From NCBI GenBank assembly GCA_963675135.1, contig OY776123.1:5582501-5646500 (forward strand): a stretch of DNA of 64,000 nt, read 5' to 3'. Positions 24,573 through 35,542 of the stretch are shown here, one piece after another (position 1 is the first letter of the stretch; each line of letters starts with the position of its first letter). Both the position numbers and the translations under genes were made by a program. The notes beneath the pieces are model-generated. The model ran no database searches. It had not been told where the DNA came from and saw nothing but the letters and a program-made list of their open reading frames with translations. This stretch comes from Galeopsis tetrahit (lineage: Eukaryota; Streptophyta; Magnoliopsida; Lamiales; Lamiaceae).

Positions 24573-26077
24573 TATACAATATAGTTTTAGTTCATATACG
24601 ATACAGTATTAGTTCATATATAATATGATATTAGTTCACAAACAAACAAATTACTGTCTCTTGCATTTCTTGTGTATAATTTTGCCCATTTGCTTATAAT
24701 TGTAGAAAATAAAGATGTAATTTAATAATTTAGTAGTTGGAGGTGTGATTGGAAAGGAAAATATAAACTAATACTATATTGTATGCGAACTAGTATTATA
24801 TTGTATATAAATTAGTACTATATTGTATGTAAACTAGTACTATATACTCCACACATTTCTCTAGTTTAGATCTTATAGCATATATACTTTAAAGCTGAAA
24901 GACACTAGAGCTTACACGTGTATAATATTATGTTGTATGTGAACTAATATTATACCATATAAGAACTAATATTTAAAATTTTTTAACTAATACTATATCA
25001 TAACACTTAGTAACTAATATCATACCACATATTATATAAAAGGTAATATTCATTTCAAACTAAAATATGTTTAATAATTTTTAAAAAATGAAAGTTTAGA
25101 TAAAAAATTAATTAAATAAGGTAACATGAAATAAAGTTTGAGAGGTCCGGATAAAGAAGTAATTAATCGAGGTAAAATGAAGTTCAATTTTGAAGGATTT
25201 AGATAAAAAAAATAATGAATTGAGGTAAAATGTTGTCAAAAGAAATTGACTTAGGATGCAAATATAAAAGCAAAAATTTTCTAGTCAAGAGGTGAGAGAT
25301 TTTTTAAAACAATAAAATTTTAAGGGCATATTTGTTCTGAGATTATAAAGGACGGTGAAAATTCAGGATGGAGAAATTTCATGAATATTGATCATGTGGG
25401 TTTGTTTTGAGAATTAGAGTAAGATTTGGTGTAACTTTATGTCAAATTAATTGTGTACAGAGAGTGATGTTGTATTATATAAAATAACTTTATATCAAAA
25501 CAATTATGTAAAAATGATGTTATATTATTATAATAGTAGAATATATATATATATATATATATAGTATATTTTTAGAAGTGGATGAAGTTGAATGGTGAAA
25601 TTTGAATGTGAAATCTCGAACTAAAACAGAACTAACGTCCTCATCTAGACGTAATAATCTCAAAACAAACATGCCCTTAATATATGAGTTACTAATACTT
25701 AAAAAAAATCAGTTAACATTAAAAAAAACAATTAGTTTTTAATGTATTAATTAATACTTAAAATAAAATTTTAAGATACTTAAAAACTCAATAAATAGGA
25801 GTATTTTATTAGGGTTTAAGAAATACAAAATGTAAATGTGATCAATTAAAAAGAAGAAAAATGTTATTAAAAAAATAAAAAGAAATACAAAAAATAAAAG
25901 TGGTCAATTAGAAAGAATATTATTAAAAAAATAAAAACAAGGGGAGAGTTTTTGAAAACAAATAAAAAGTCGTCCAATTTTTGAATAATTATATGTTTCC
26001 GTAATTATTTTATTTATACCAAACATTCGTTCATGTGTTAAATGGATCCAGTTATAAGCATGGTATGAGAATTATGG
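24573..26077. other. Intergenic, no gene recognised
   Basis: AT-rich. Around 24580-24840 there are many loose repeats of TAGTTCATATA and ACTAGTACTATATTGTAT, a low-complexity patch. No gene seen. Confidence 0.4.
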
Positions 26078-26243
26078 AGATGCAGAAATGAGAAGCACTT
26101 CTCAGGAGTAGAGCCTGTAGTAAAGAAATCAGTGGAGAATATCAAATTACAAGTGTGGTCTTGGTTTGAAGAGCATAACCGTATCAGCCCAAACTCTTCT
26201 ATCTCGACATGGTGTTGTAACCTTTACAGTTGTATCGAAATAT
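26078..26243 (+). pseudogene. Possible decayed LINE C-terminal fragment
   Basis: A short + frame reads RCRNEKHFSGVEPV and then VENIKLQVWSWFEEHN before a stop. It resembles the W..RN...F stretch that follows the zinc-binding domain in plant LINE reverse transcriptases. Only about 55 residues, no ends, so this is a weak call. Confidence 0.3.
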
Positions 26244-26310
26244 AATACAATGAGTATGAAATGAGAGATGTAACTATGTAATTAGCCAACGTCTTGTATG
26301 TACTCAAGTA

Positions 26311-26682
26311 TAGTGCTGTTATTCGTACCGAGCCTTAACGAGACTCGGCTCGGCTCGACTCGTTAAGGCTCGATAAGGCTCGACTCGTTTAGCTTAACGA
26401 GCCGAGCTCGAGCTCGTTAAATACTCGATTTACTAACGAGCCGGCTCGAGCTCGACTTGTTAGGCTCGATAACTAAATTTTTGTAAAAAATTCCATTAGG
26501 CTCGTTAGGCTCGGCTCGACTCGATAGGCTCGTTAAGCTCGTTAGACTCGTTAACGAGTCGAGCCGAGCTCAATTTTTAACTCGGTAATGTTATCGAGCC
26601 GAGCTCGGCTCGGCTCGATAAGAGCTCGAGTCGAGCTCGAACCTCAAATACTCGGCTCGACTCGGCTCGAATAACAGCCCTA
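26311..26682. mobile_element. hAT-type MITE, 372 bp
   Basis: Starts TAGTGCTGTTATTCG and ends CGAATAACAGCCCTA (inverted, one mismatch). CTCAAGTA is repeated exactly on both sides (26303-26310, 26683-26690), the 8-bp duplication of hAT elements. The inside is a dense field of GGCTCG/CGAGCC and TTAACGAG motifs with strong self-complementarity. Confidence 0.9.
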
Positions 26683-26705
26683 CTCAAGTACACCGTGTAC
26701 TTGAG
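26683..26705. repeat. 23-bp near-perfect palindrome, left copy
   Basis: Arm CTCAAGTACAC, one central C, then GTGTACTTGAG. An identical copy is at 31270-31292. The hAT MITE inserted in or beside the left copy, its duplicated octamer being part of the arm. The pair may mark the ends of an older element that holds the minisatellite and the LINE. Confidence 0.7.
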
Positions 26706-26809
26706 TAGACTTTGACTAGTCAAATGTTGATCGTTGACCGGTCAACGGTTAAACTTTGACTTTTTTAAAAAAAAAAAAAATTGTTTTCTTTTTCATTTTT
26801 TTTTTTGAA

Positions 26810-27091
26810 AAAGTGTATGTTATTATAACTAAAAAGTGTATCTTTCTTTTTTTAATGAAAAGTGTATGTTACTATATTGAAAAGTGCAACATTATTTTTA
26901 ATGAAAAGTGTATGTTATTATAACTGAAAAGTGTATGATATTATAACTGAAAAGTGTATGTTATTATAACTGATCTATTAATGAAAAGTGTATGTTTTAT
27001 TAATGAAAATTGTATGTTATTACAACTGCAAAGTGTATGATCTATTTAATGAAAAATGTATGTTCTATTAATGAAAAATGTAAGTTATATA
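26810..27091 (+). repeat. Minisatellite of GAAAAGTGTATGTTATTATAA units, left part
   Basis: Irregular repeats of roughly 20-30 bases built from AATGAAAAGTGTATG and TTATTATAACT. The same repeats go on at 30770-30925, so the LINE between them inserted into a once continuous array. Confidence 0.75.
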
Positions 27092-30000
27092 TTTTTTTTT
27101 TGACGGGAAAATAGAATTTCATTACGTGGAAATAATAGGCTCTCGCCTTACATCATTGATAACAAATGAGATACAATTGCTCGAAACTTCTTTAATTCAG
27201 ACCTCTTCCCATTCCGCATACGGGCCCACGTGTGCAAGGGCGTGGGCGACGCTATTAGCCTCCCGACGAGCGAAACTAAAAGAGGAGCTATTCAATTTTT
27301 GAGCAAGCTCCCAGATATCTTCAACAACCAACATCACCTGCACATCAACTTCAACCTGGGAATTCAGAGCCTTAGCAAGTGTCTCTGAATCTGTTTCCAC
27401 CACCATACCACATATTCCACACTCAACAGCCCGAGTCAGCGCGTACCTCATCGCCATAGCTTCGATCAAAGTACTACTTCTGGCGGCTGTTGTTCTCCGG
27501 CTGCCTGAGGCTAGAATTTCGCCGGCGTCGTTCTTGATTATAAATCCCAGCCCCACTGATCCATCCTTGAAGACCGCGACATCTGAGTTTAATTTGTTCC
27601 TTCCGGGTGGCGGGAGCTTCTATCTCTCTCGGTGCTGTTTTTTATAGCCTAGTGAATCTGCAGGCAAATGGGGGTTCAATTCATAGGCTAGATTTGAAGC
27701 ACGGCTTGCAGCAGCAGGCGGGTTAAGAGGTCGACCTTCAAAAATGAATTTGTTTCTAGCATTCCAAATGTTGCTCGTTGTATTAGCAAATATTGCCACT
27801 CCAAGGGCCGGAAGCCGCTCCAACATATCCCAAAGAACAGCTTTGAAGCTTGATGTGGAAATATTTTGGAAGTCAATATGAATAGGGGAGGAGCCCCAGG
27901 TTTGGATGGCATTTGGGCACAACAGGAGAGAATGGACAGTGGTTTCACGCATCTCACCACATATGGCGCAATCAGGACGGACATCCATCCCTCGCCTCAC
28001 TAAGTTTTCCATGCACGGGAGGGTATTCAAACACGCTCGCCACAGGAAGTGACGTGTGCTAGGCGGGATTTTGAGCTGCGACAACTTTTCCCAAAAATTC
28101 GTCGGCTGGCTGCCGGAAGGAAGGTTTCGTCCTCTACAGGAGAAAATATTTACTGCCAAATGGTACGCTGATTTCACACTAAATCTTCCATTCTTTGTAC
28201 CGCTCCAGATCTTCAGGTCAGGGACGTTTCGGTTGCTGAGGGGCATGGCCACAATGCATATAACATCTTCCTCCTTAAAGCACTGTGACAACCTATCCAG
28301 CCTCCAGGAGTGGGTGGTCGAATCAATAAAATCCGCCACAAGAGAGAGGTTGTGATCTGCACTATCTTTCATCATGGGTTTAAAGTAGTGTTCATTCCAA
28401 ACCCATTTCTCCTCAAAACAGCGAATGGAGTTCCCGTTGCGCACCCGCCAAGCACTCCCTTTTCGAACAAGATCACGGGATTCCAGTAAGCTACGCCAAG
28501 CAAAGCTTGGTTGGTATCCAAGGCCTGCTGTTTCAATGTCCCCTCGAGGGAAATATTTTGCTTTGAAAATCTGGGTGGCTAAGGAGTTCGGAGATCGGCT
28601 GAGTCTCCAAAATTGTTTTGCCACCAAAGCAAGGTTGAAGTAAAACATCTCCCGGAAGCCGAGGCCCCCATCTCGCTTAGTTCGCGTAGCTTTATCCCAA
28701 CTAATCCAGTGGGTTTTCCTCTCATTATCCGCTGCCCCCCAATAAAACCTTGCAATTGCTCTCTCAATTTCGTCACACAACATGTGAGGAAATAGGAAAC
28801 AACTCATAATGTATGTCGGAATGGACTGGATCACAACTTTTAGAAGAGTTTCCCTGCCTGCTTTAGAAAGTGTTTTCTCTTTCCAGCTTTTTAATCTATT
28901 CAGGATTCTTTCAATAAAAACTCGGAGAATTTGGGACTTGGATCTTCCAAAGAGAGTAGGGAGCCCCAAGTATTTCGAGTAGCTCCCGACCGTTCTTGCC
29001 CCAAGTTGTTTCCCACAATCCTCTTTCCGCTCCACCGAGACATTCCGACTAGCAATGAGCTCCGATTTCTCCATGTTTACCAGCTGTCCCGAGGCAGCCT
29101 CGTAGGTCTCAATAAGGTCAGTGATTTTGTCCACTTCTCTTTGAGCGGCTCGGAAGAAGAGAATACTATCATCCGCGAAGAAGAGGTGTGAGACCCGGGG
29201 GGGGGGGGGTGTTCTTCGAGACCTTGAAACCTGTGATATTTCCTTGCATTTCTGCTCGTCGAATAAGAGCGGAGAAACCCTCTGCACAAATAAGAAAAAG
29301 GTAAGGGGAAAGGGGGTCCCCTTGACGGAGCCCCCTTTGAGGGGTGAAAGGGGCCGAAGGCTGTCCATTCACAAGAAGAGAGTATGAAACTGAAGTAACA
29401 CAACGCATTACCAAATCAACCCAAGAACGATCAAAACCCAATTTTAAGCACATATTTCGGAGGAAAATCCATTCGACCCTATCGTAGGCTTTACTCATAT
29501 CAAGTTTAAGGGCAAGTGAGCCATTTCTACCAGTTTTTTTCTTCCTCATGGAATGGAAAATCTCAAAAGCAATCATGGCATTGTCAGTGATAAGCCTATT
29601 TGGGATGAAAGCACTCTGTTGAGGGGAGATGATGTTTCCTACAATCAATTTCAGTCTATTTGCAATGGTTTTAGTGATGACTCGGAAGATGACATTACAG
29701 AGGCTTATAGGTCTAAAGTCCTTGGGGGTTTGAGGGCACTTGATTTTTGGAATGAGGACAATATGTGTGTGGTTTAGGAAAGAAGGGTCACGGCTGTTGT
29801 TTAAGATATCCAGGCATGTGGGAGTAAAAGATGATTCAACGATAGACCAATAAGATTGAAAAAAAAGTGGAGGCATACCGTCGGGGCCCGGGGATTTCGT
29901 CGGGTACATTTGCGCGAGAGCCCTTTTGATCTCCCCTGCCTTGTAAGGGCGCATCAAGGTTCCATTCATTTCTTCAGTGACCTTCGACTCCACACAATCG

Positions 30001-30769
30001 GTGACTTGGGCCGTGTCCTGGACGTTCACAAAAGTAAAGAGCTAGACAAAGTAGTCTCTCAAGACCCTCACAATCTCCTTTTCCTTTCGAATCCACCCTC
30101 CATTACCATCACTCAATTGACGGATTGTGTTGCGTTCCCTTCTCTGGGAGGCTTTTTGGTGGAAGAATTTTGAGTTTCTATCCCCGTCTTTGATCCATAG
30201 GGCACGTGACCTCTGGTACCACCAAATCTCTTCATTTTTTAGAAGTTCGTCTAACTCAGTCTCGAGGGCTTTAGCCTTAGCGATTACTTCTTCAGATTGA
30301 AGGGCAGATTGCAGCTCCTCCAGATGGTTCTTGACCTTCTTAATTCTCCTGCTCACGTTGCCAAAAGTTTTTTGACCCCAGATGGAGAGGTTGTTCTCAC
30401 AGTGCTTAATTCTTTCCACAAAACCCCTGCTTCCTCCCTCTCCTCCCCAGGCGCGCTCGATTATCTCACGGCACTCAATGTTCTCCATCCACATCTTTTC
30501 AAATCTGAAGATTTTTAAGTCTCTTCTCCGGAGTCTCACCTGGATCGAGCCTGTGTTTCTGACCATGAACCACGATCGGTGCGTGATCGGAGCCCCATCT
30601 GGGTCGATGGTGGACGACTGTGGCCGGGTAGATGGCTCTCCATCGGGGTTAGCAAGAGCTCTATCTAATATCTCTTGGACATTGTCGGGCGCTGATCTTC
30701 CATTTGACCATGTAAAGCCGTATCCAACATAACCCAGATCGTGTAGATCAAGCGCACGTAGGGTATTAT
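27092..30769 (-). mobile_element. 5'-truncated LINE (L1-type), 3.7 kb, reverse orientation
   Basis: On the - strand it runs from the end of the endonuclease domain (about 30769) to a poly-A tail (T run at 27092-27100). Both flanks carry an 18-base phrase AAAAATGTAWGTTATATA (27074-27091, 30770-30787; one mismatch), consistent with a target duplication. Because the target is a minisatellite of similar phrases, this is only supportive. The coding part is broken and described separately. Confidence 0.85.
27197..30769 (-). pseudogene. LINE ORF2: endonuclease end, reverse transcriptase, zinc-binding and RNase H domains
   Basis: Domains in order on the - strand: endonuclease C-terminus with GYGFTWSNG (about 30710); linker with WWYQRSRALWIKDGDRNSKF (30042-30566); reverse transcriptase (30029-29150) with SPGPDGMPPLFFQ, LIPKIKCPQTPKDFRPISLC, GLRQGDPLSPYLF and the catalytic FADD; thumb and zinc-binding part with FLWRACLNTLPCMENL and CAICGEMRETTVHSLLLC (to 27620); and an RNase H domain (about 27610-27197) ending NSVAHALAH. 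It reverse-transcribes its own RNA at a nicked target. It is dead here: the frame changes at a run of 13 G (29197-29209) just before FADD, there is a stop near 30040, and the RNase H part is out of frame with what precedes it. Confidence 0.9.
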
Positions 30770-30925
30770 AAAAATGTATGTTATATATTAATGAAAAATG
30801 TATGTTATTATAATTGAAAAGTGTATGATATTAATTAGACCATGTAAGTTATATATTAATGAAAAATGTATGTTATTATAATTGAAAAGTGTATGATATT
30901 ATAATTGAAAAGTGTATGCTAATGA
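30770..30925 (+). repeat. Minisatellite, right part
   Basis: Continuation of the GAAAAGTGTATG repeats beyond the LINE: AATGTATGTTATTATAATTG units. Confidence 0.7.
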
Positions 30926-31795
30926 TACACCTTTTGTTATTTGTACTTGCACTTTTATAATCTAGATAAACTGTTCCTAATTTTTATAAAAAAAATTGTT
31001 ATTAATTTTACACATTTTGTTATTTAAACTTGCTTTTGGTTATTAGTCCTGCACTCTTATAATTTAGATAAATTATTCCTAATTTTTTTTTTTTTTAAAT
31101 TGTTATTAATTTCACACATTTCATTATTTGGTCTTGCACTTTTATGACTATCAAAGATACACATTTTGGTTATTAGTCTTGCACTTTTATAATCTATATA
31201 AATGAACGATTTCTAGTTAAATATGCGTGCAATATTATATGTATACGCATGTGACCAGCTACAAGTGGACTCAAGTACACCGTGTACTTGAGTACACAAC
31301 AGCCCTACCCATGTAATTAATACGGGTTGAGTACTTCTTGTACTCAAAGGCAATACACTTTTACTGATTCAAAAAAAAAAAAAAAGTTCCAATTAAATAC
31401 ATGTAAATGATACACAACTATACAAGAGTGCAACTCGTTTATGAAAGAGAATTTACAGTGTTCACATAAATTTTCCAACTAGTAAAAATTTGGGAATCTA
31501 ACCAATTTTGTTTTATTTATTTTTTAATTTCAAAATAAGACGTGTAGAAACTAGAGAGATGTTGGGTGGCACAAAAAATCCAAATGAAGTAAACAAAGTC
31601 CATGTGGAATTTCCCCGCTCTGTGGCGCCTCTTCCTCATTTATCCCATCACTCCTTCTTCATCGCATTCGCATAACCTCCAATCCCACTGCAAAAATTCT
31701 ACCTACACTTCTGATATAAGCAAGCATCTGCCTCCGTGATTCCTGAAACTGCTCGATTTTTTGAATCAGAATTCGCATAGTTTCAGCGGATTCCA
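30926..31795. other. Element remnant, then LSF1 promoter and leader
   Basis: 30926-31260 is AT-rich with repeated TTGCACTTTTAT and TACACATTT phrases. 31270-31292 is the second copy of the 23-bp palindrome, followed by AACAGCCCTA, which looks like a hAT tip. From about 31560 base composition is more balanced and pyrimidine-rich, as expected of the LSF1 5' flank and UTR. No clear TATA box. Confidence 0.45.
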
Positions 31796-34700
31796 ATGAC
31801 TTCTCTGCAGTTGTCCAACTGCAGAGGATTCCGCCACTCTAAATTCGGAGTTAGATCCTCTTCCAGTGAGAAGAAGCTGCACAAGAGCAATGTTGCTCTT
31901 CGCTACTCATTTTGGGGAAGGGATTTGAATTTGCATAGTGGAGAAAAGAGGCAACGGCCAAGCGGAAGGAACTCTAGGGTTTTCGCCATGTCCTCAACTG
32001 AATTCAAGATGAATTTGAATGAATATTTGGTGACGCTGGAGAAACCGCTCGGTATTCGCTTCGCGCTCTCGCTAGACGGGAAAGTTTTCGTGCATGCGCT
32101 CCAGAAAGGGGTACTTTTATTTCTTTATTATTTATTAATTACTTTAGAACATTTTCTTGTGATTGACAAATTGACATTGCAAAAAGCTCTGTTTTGCTGG
32201 TTCACCATCACTGTTGCAAAGTTAGATATCTGAAATTGGGTGTTTTTTTTTGTTATTTAAAGGATCGTGATATTGTAAAGTTGATGCGGTTTTGTTTAGT
32301 TAATTTGTTGAAGTGATAATGTAGGGTAATGCTGAGAAATCGAGAATAATTATGGTGGGTGATACTTTGAAAAAGGCGAGTGAATCATCTGGTGGGAGGC
32401 TTATTGAGATCAAGGACTTCGGTGATACAGAGTATGAATGCATTTTTTTTTAGCTAAAGGGGAGTACAGATTAGAATACCCTTTTTTCTTTTTTATCTGG
32501 ATATGTCTGCTGTTGTAGAAATGTTAATATTCAGAGGACAGTTCACCCTATATATTTATTTTGTTTGCTACAATCATATGCAGGAGTCTTAGAAAAGAGA
32601 AAACTGGTTCTTGTAGCCTTGTCCTTGAGAGACCCCACTCCCCTTTTCCTATACATCAACTCTATCTTACAAATGATCTAGATGTTTCGTTCAATCGAGG
32701 CCGTGTTTCTCTTGCCACTTGGAACAAAACCATGTGTGCTTCAAATTTGCGGGCTTCAAGTGATAGCAATGGAAACTCCGGGTTCGTGGTATTTTGCCCA
32801 AAGTTTTTAAGTCCTCAAGGGTGGAAGGTTTTAAATGATCAGAACAAGAATGGTCAACCACAAGCTGTTAAGAATTCTATTGCTTTGCCATTTAGTCCTC
32901 CAGTAGCCATTTTCACAGACGAAGCGTCTAAAGATGCTGAATGGGGGCATGGAAGCTTTCCTCTAGAAGAGTATGTGAAGGCATTGGAACGTTCAAAAGG
33001 GGAGCTCTATTATAATCACTCTCTTGGTATGCGCTATAGTAAGGTGTGCCTTTCAGCTAATTCACACATCATGGTTTGACATTATTTAATGTCCTAAAAT
33101 AAAGAAATTTCTACTGTTAGCATGTTAGAGTTCACCAAATGGAGCCTTTGGCTAGAGAATCATGCCTAAAGTTTCTATGTGCATACTGCAATTTCATCTG
33201 TCTTTGTATTTGATCTATAACCTTACTGATGGTGAAGTACATTGAGCAAAAAAGCAAGCCACACTTCAACTTTAGTAGCTGCTACTACAAGTTACTCATG
33301 TGCGACAAACCCTTTAGGAATTGGAACTGGCGATACTTCTGTCAGCATGAATTATTTATATTATTTTCTGAAGCAATCATGATAAGTTGAGAGCTATTTT
33401 TTCCCACAAACAATTGCATGCTCTCGATCATACATGATTGAAAAAATCGATGTGACATATATTTGAACTTTAAATTCCTTATATTTGAACTGAGTTTACA
33501 TTCAACAGCTTGTGTTTTCAACCTAGGGCATCTCTGTGGATGCTATACTTATTCTTTTCGTAAATCATGGATTCAGGAGGAACATTAACTCCATCAAGCT
33601 GATGCTTTTACTTTATTCTTATAGATTACAGAACAAATGTATGTCGGATCATGTATTCAAACAAAGGAAGATGTAGAGACTTTGTCTACCACAGCGGTGA
33701 GAATTATGACGTGTATATCTTATGCAGTACTGCTTGGTTCTTTGAAAATCATTTTATACTCTATTCAAATAGGACTTGTTTACTATGGCTGGTTTATGAA
33801 AAATTTCATTGGCCTAAGTTCAATTAATTTCATCAGGGAGTCACTGCTGTGGTGAATTTCCAGAGTACGATTGAAGCTGCAAATTGGGGAATTGATTTAA
33901 ATTTAATCAACGAAGCATGTCAAAATTTCAATATCCTTATGATTAATTATCCAATAAGGTATGCCAGTTTTGCATTTTTAGAAAATATCAATAAATCAGT
34001 TTTGCATTTCTGCATGTGGTTTAAATGCCGATTTTTAAACTCACCTACCTCATCAAGTAACTCATTAAGTAAATAATGGCAAGAGATTATTCCCTTTTTC
34101 AACCTTTAGTTATGACATATGATAATTACTCCTGTGTTTGCTGTGATTTTTTCTACAAATATTTTTTCCACAGGGATGCAGATTCTTATGATATGAGAAA
34201 AAAACTGCCTTTCTGTGTGGGTCTTCTGCTACGTTTACTTAAGAAAAATCACCGTGTCTATGTAACTTGCACAACTGGATTTGATCGATCACCTGCTTGT
34301 GTGATTGCATACCTTCACTGGATGACAGATACTTCCCTACATGCAGCTTACAATTTTGTTACAGGATTGCATCCCTGCAAGCCTGATAGGTATTATTACT
34401 TCCTAGTTCCTAGCAGTCAACCTGTGAATGCTTTGTCCTAACGAGCCATATCTACAAGCCTAGTGTGAATGTGTGTTCTAACTCTGTAATATGTAATGAA
34501 ATAAGATATTGAATGCAGGCCAGCAATTGCCTGGGCAACATGGGATCTCACTGCCATGGTTGAAAGTGAAGGACATGATGGACCTTCGACCCATGCTGTC
34601 ACCTTCGTGTGGAATGGACATGAGGCAAGAAAATTATTAAAGTGTCTCGTAGAAAACTGAGCCCTTTAATAAATCATATTTACAATGATGTGGAGTACGT

Positions 34701-35542
34701 GTCAATATCATTCTTATTTTCCTTATCATTGAATTGTCTCCCAATTTCAGGGAGAAGAAGTATATCTGGTGGGAGATTTTACTGGGAACTGGAAAGAGCC
34801 AATCAAGGCTGTGCACCAAGGTGGCCCAAGATATGAAGTTGAAGTTAGACTTTCCCAGGGGAAGTAAGTATATACCTAAATTTAGAATCATAAACGGGTC
34901 GTTTAACTTGCTACCAGACTTCTAAAGATTTTTATTCCTTGCTTAAATTTACATGCAACACTTTGCATCTCCCCTCTCTAAAGTCCCTTAAATAGTTTTG
35001 TTGTTGACAAGAATTGAGTTCTATTTATCTCCCACACTTGTTTCCATATAAATTATTCGTTCTTACAAAATGCAAAAGCTTAAAAAAGTGTACTCTGTCA
35101 ACCATACTTGATCTTTTAACGCCTCTCATGGTTTACGTTTTTTTTTTTTTTTTGGCAGGTACTACTACAAGTACATAACTAATGGGAACTGGAGGCATTC
35201 ATCCACTTCACCTACTGAAAGGGATGAAAGAGGGAATTTAAACAATGTGATTATAGTAGGTGACACTGCCAGCGTGAAACCTTCCGTTCAACCACAAAAA
35301 AAGGTACCATAAATTTAAAACCACGATAAAAAAAGAGCATAAATAAATTCTAAAATGTGTTACAAAAATGAAAAATCTTATCCAACTCTGATAATATGTT
35401 GCATCGTTCTTCTATGTATTAGGATGCAAACATTGTGAAGGTGATCGAGAGGCCACTGACTGAAAACGAGAGATTTACATTGGCAAAAGCAGCTCGATGC
35501 GTTGCTTTTGGTGTCTGTCCTATAAAGCTAGCCCCAAAATGA
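31796..35542 (+). CDS. LSF1: LSF1 (LIKE SEX FOUR 1), chloroplast PDZ/DSP/CBM48 protein of starch degradation
   Basis: Ten exons: 31796-32110, 32325-32431, 32584-33043, 33625-33696, 33837-33958, 34174-34389, 34519-34624, 34751-34863, 35159-35303 and 35423-35542. They give 591 residues, the length I recall for Arabidopsis LSF1. A Ser/Arg-rich transit peptide (about 1-65) precedes a PDZ-like region (about 75-165, EYLVTLEKPLGIRFALS). The dual-specificity phosphatase domain carries the Cx5R loop CTTGFDR (Cys391, Arg397). The CBM48 glycan-binding module (WNGHEGEEVYLVGDFTGNW) and a C-terminal helix follow. LSF1 is a plastid protein needed for normal night-time starch breakdown; it is reported to act as a scaffold for beta-amylases rather than as a strong phosphatase. 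Intron 7 is GC-AG; all others are GT-AG. The gene looks intact. Confidence 0.95.
34625..34750 (+). other. GC-AG intron in LSF1
   Basis: The exon ends ...GGACATGAG and the intron begins GCAAGA, a good match to the consensus for GC donors. The acceptor is TTTCAG. No GT nearby keeps the conserved NGHEGEEV reading, so the non-canonical donor is required by the protein. Confidence 0.85.
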
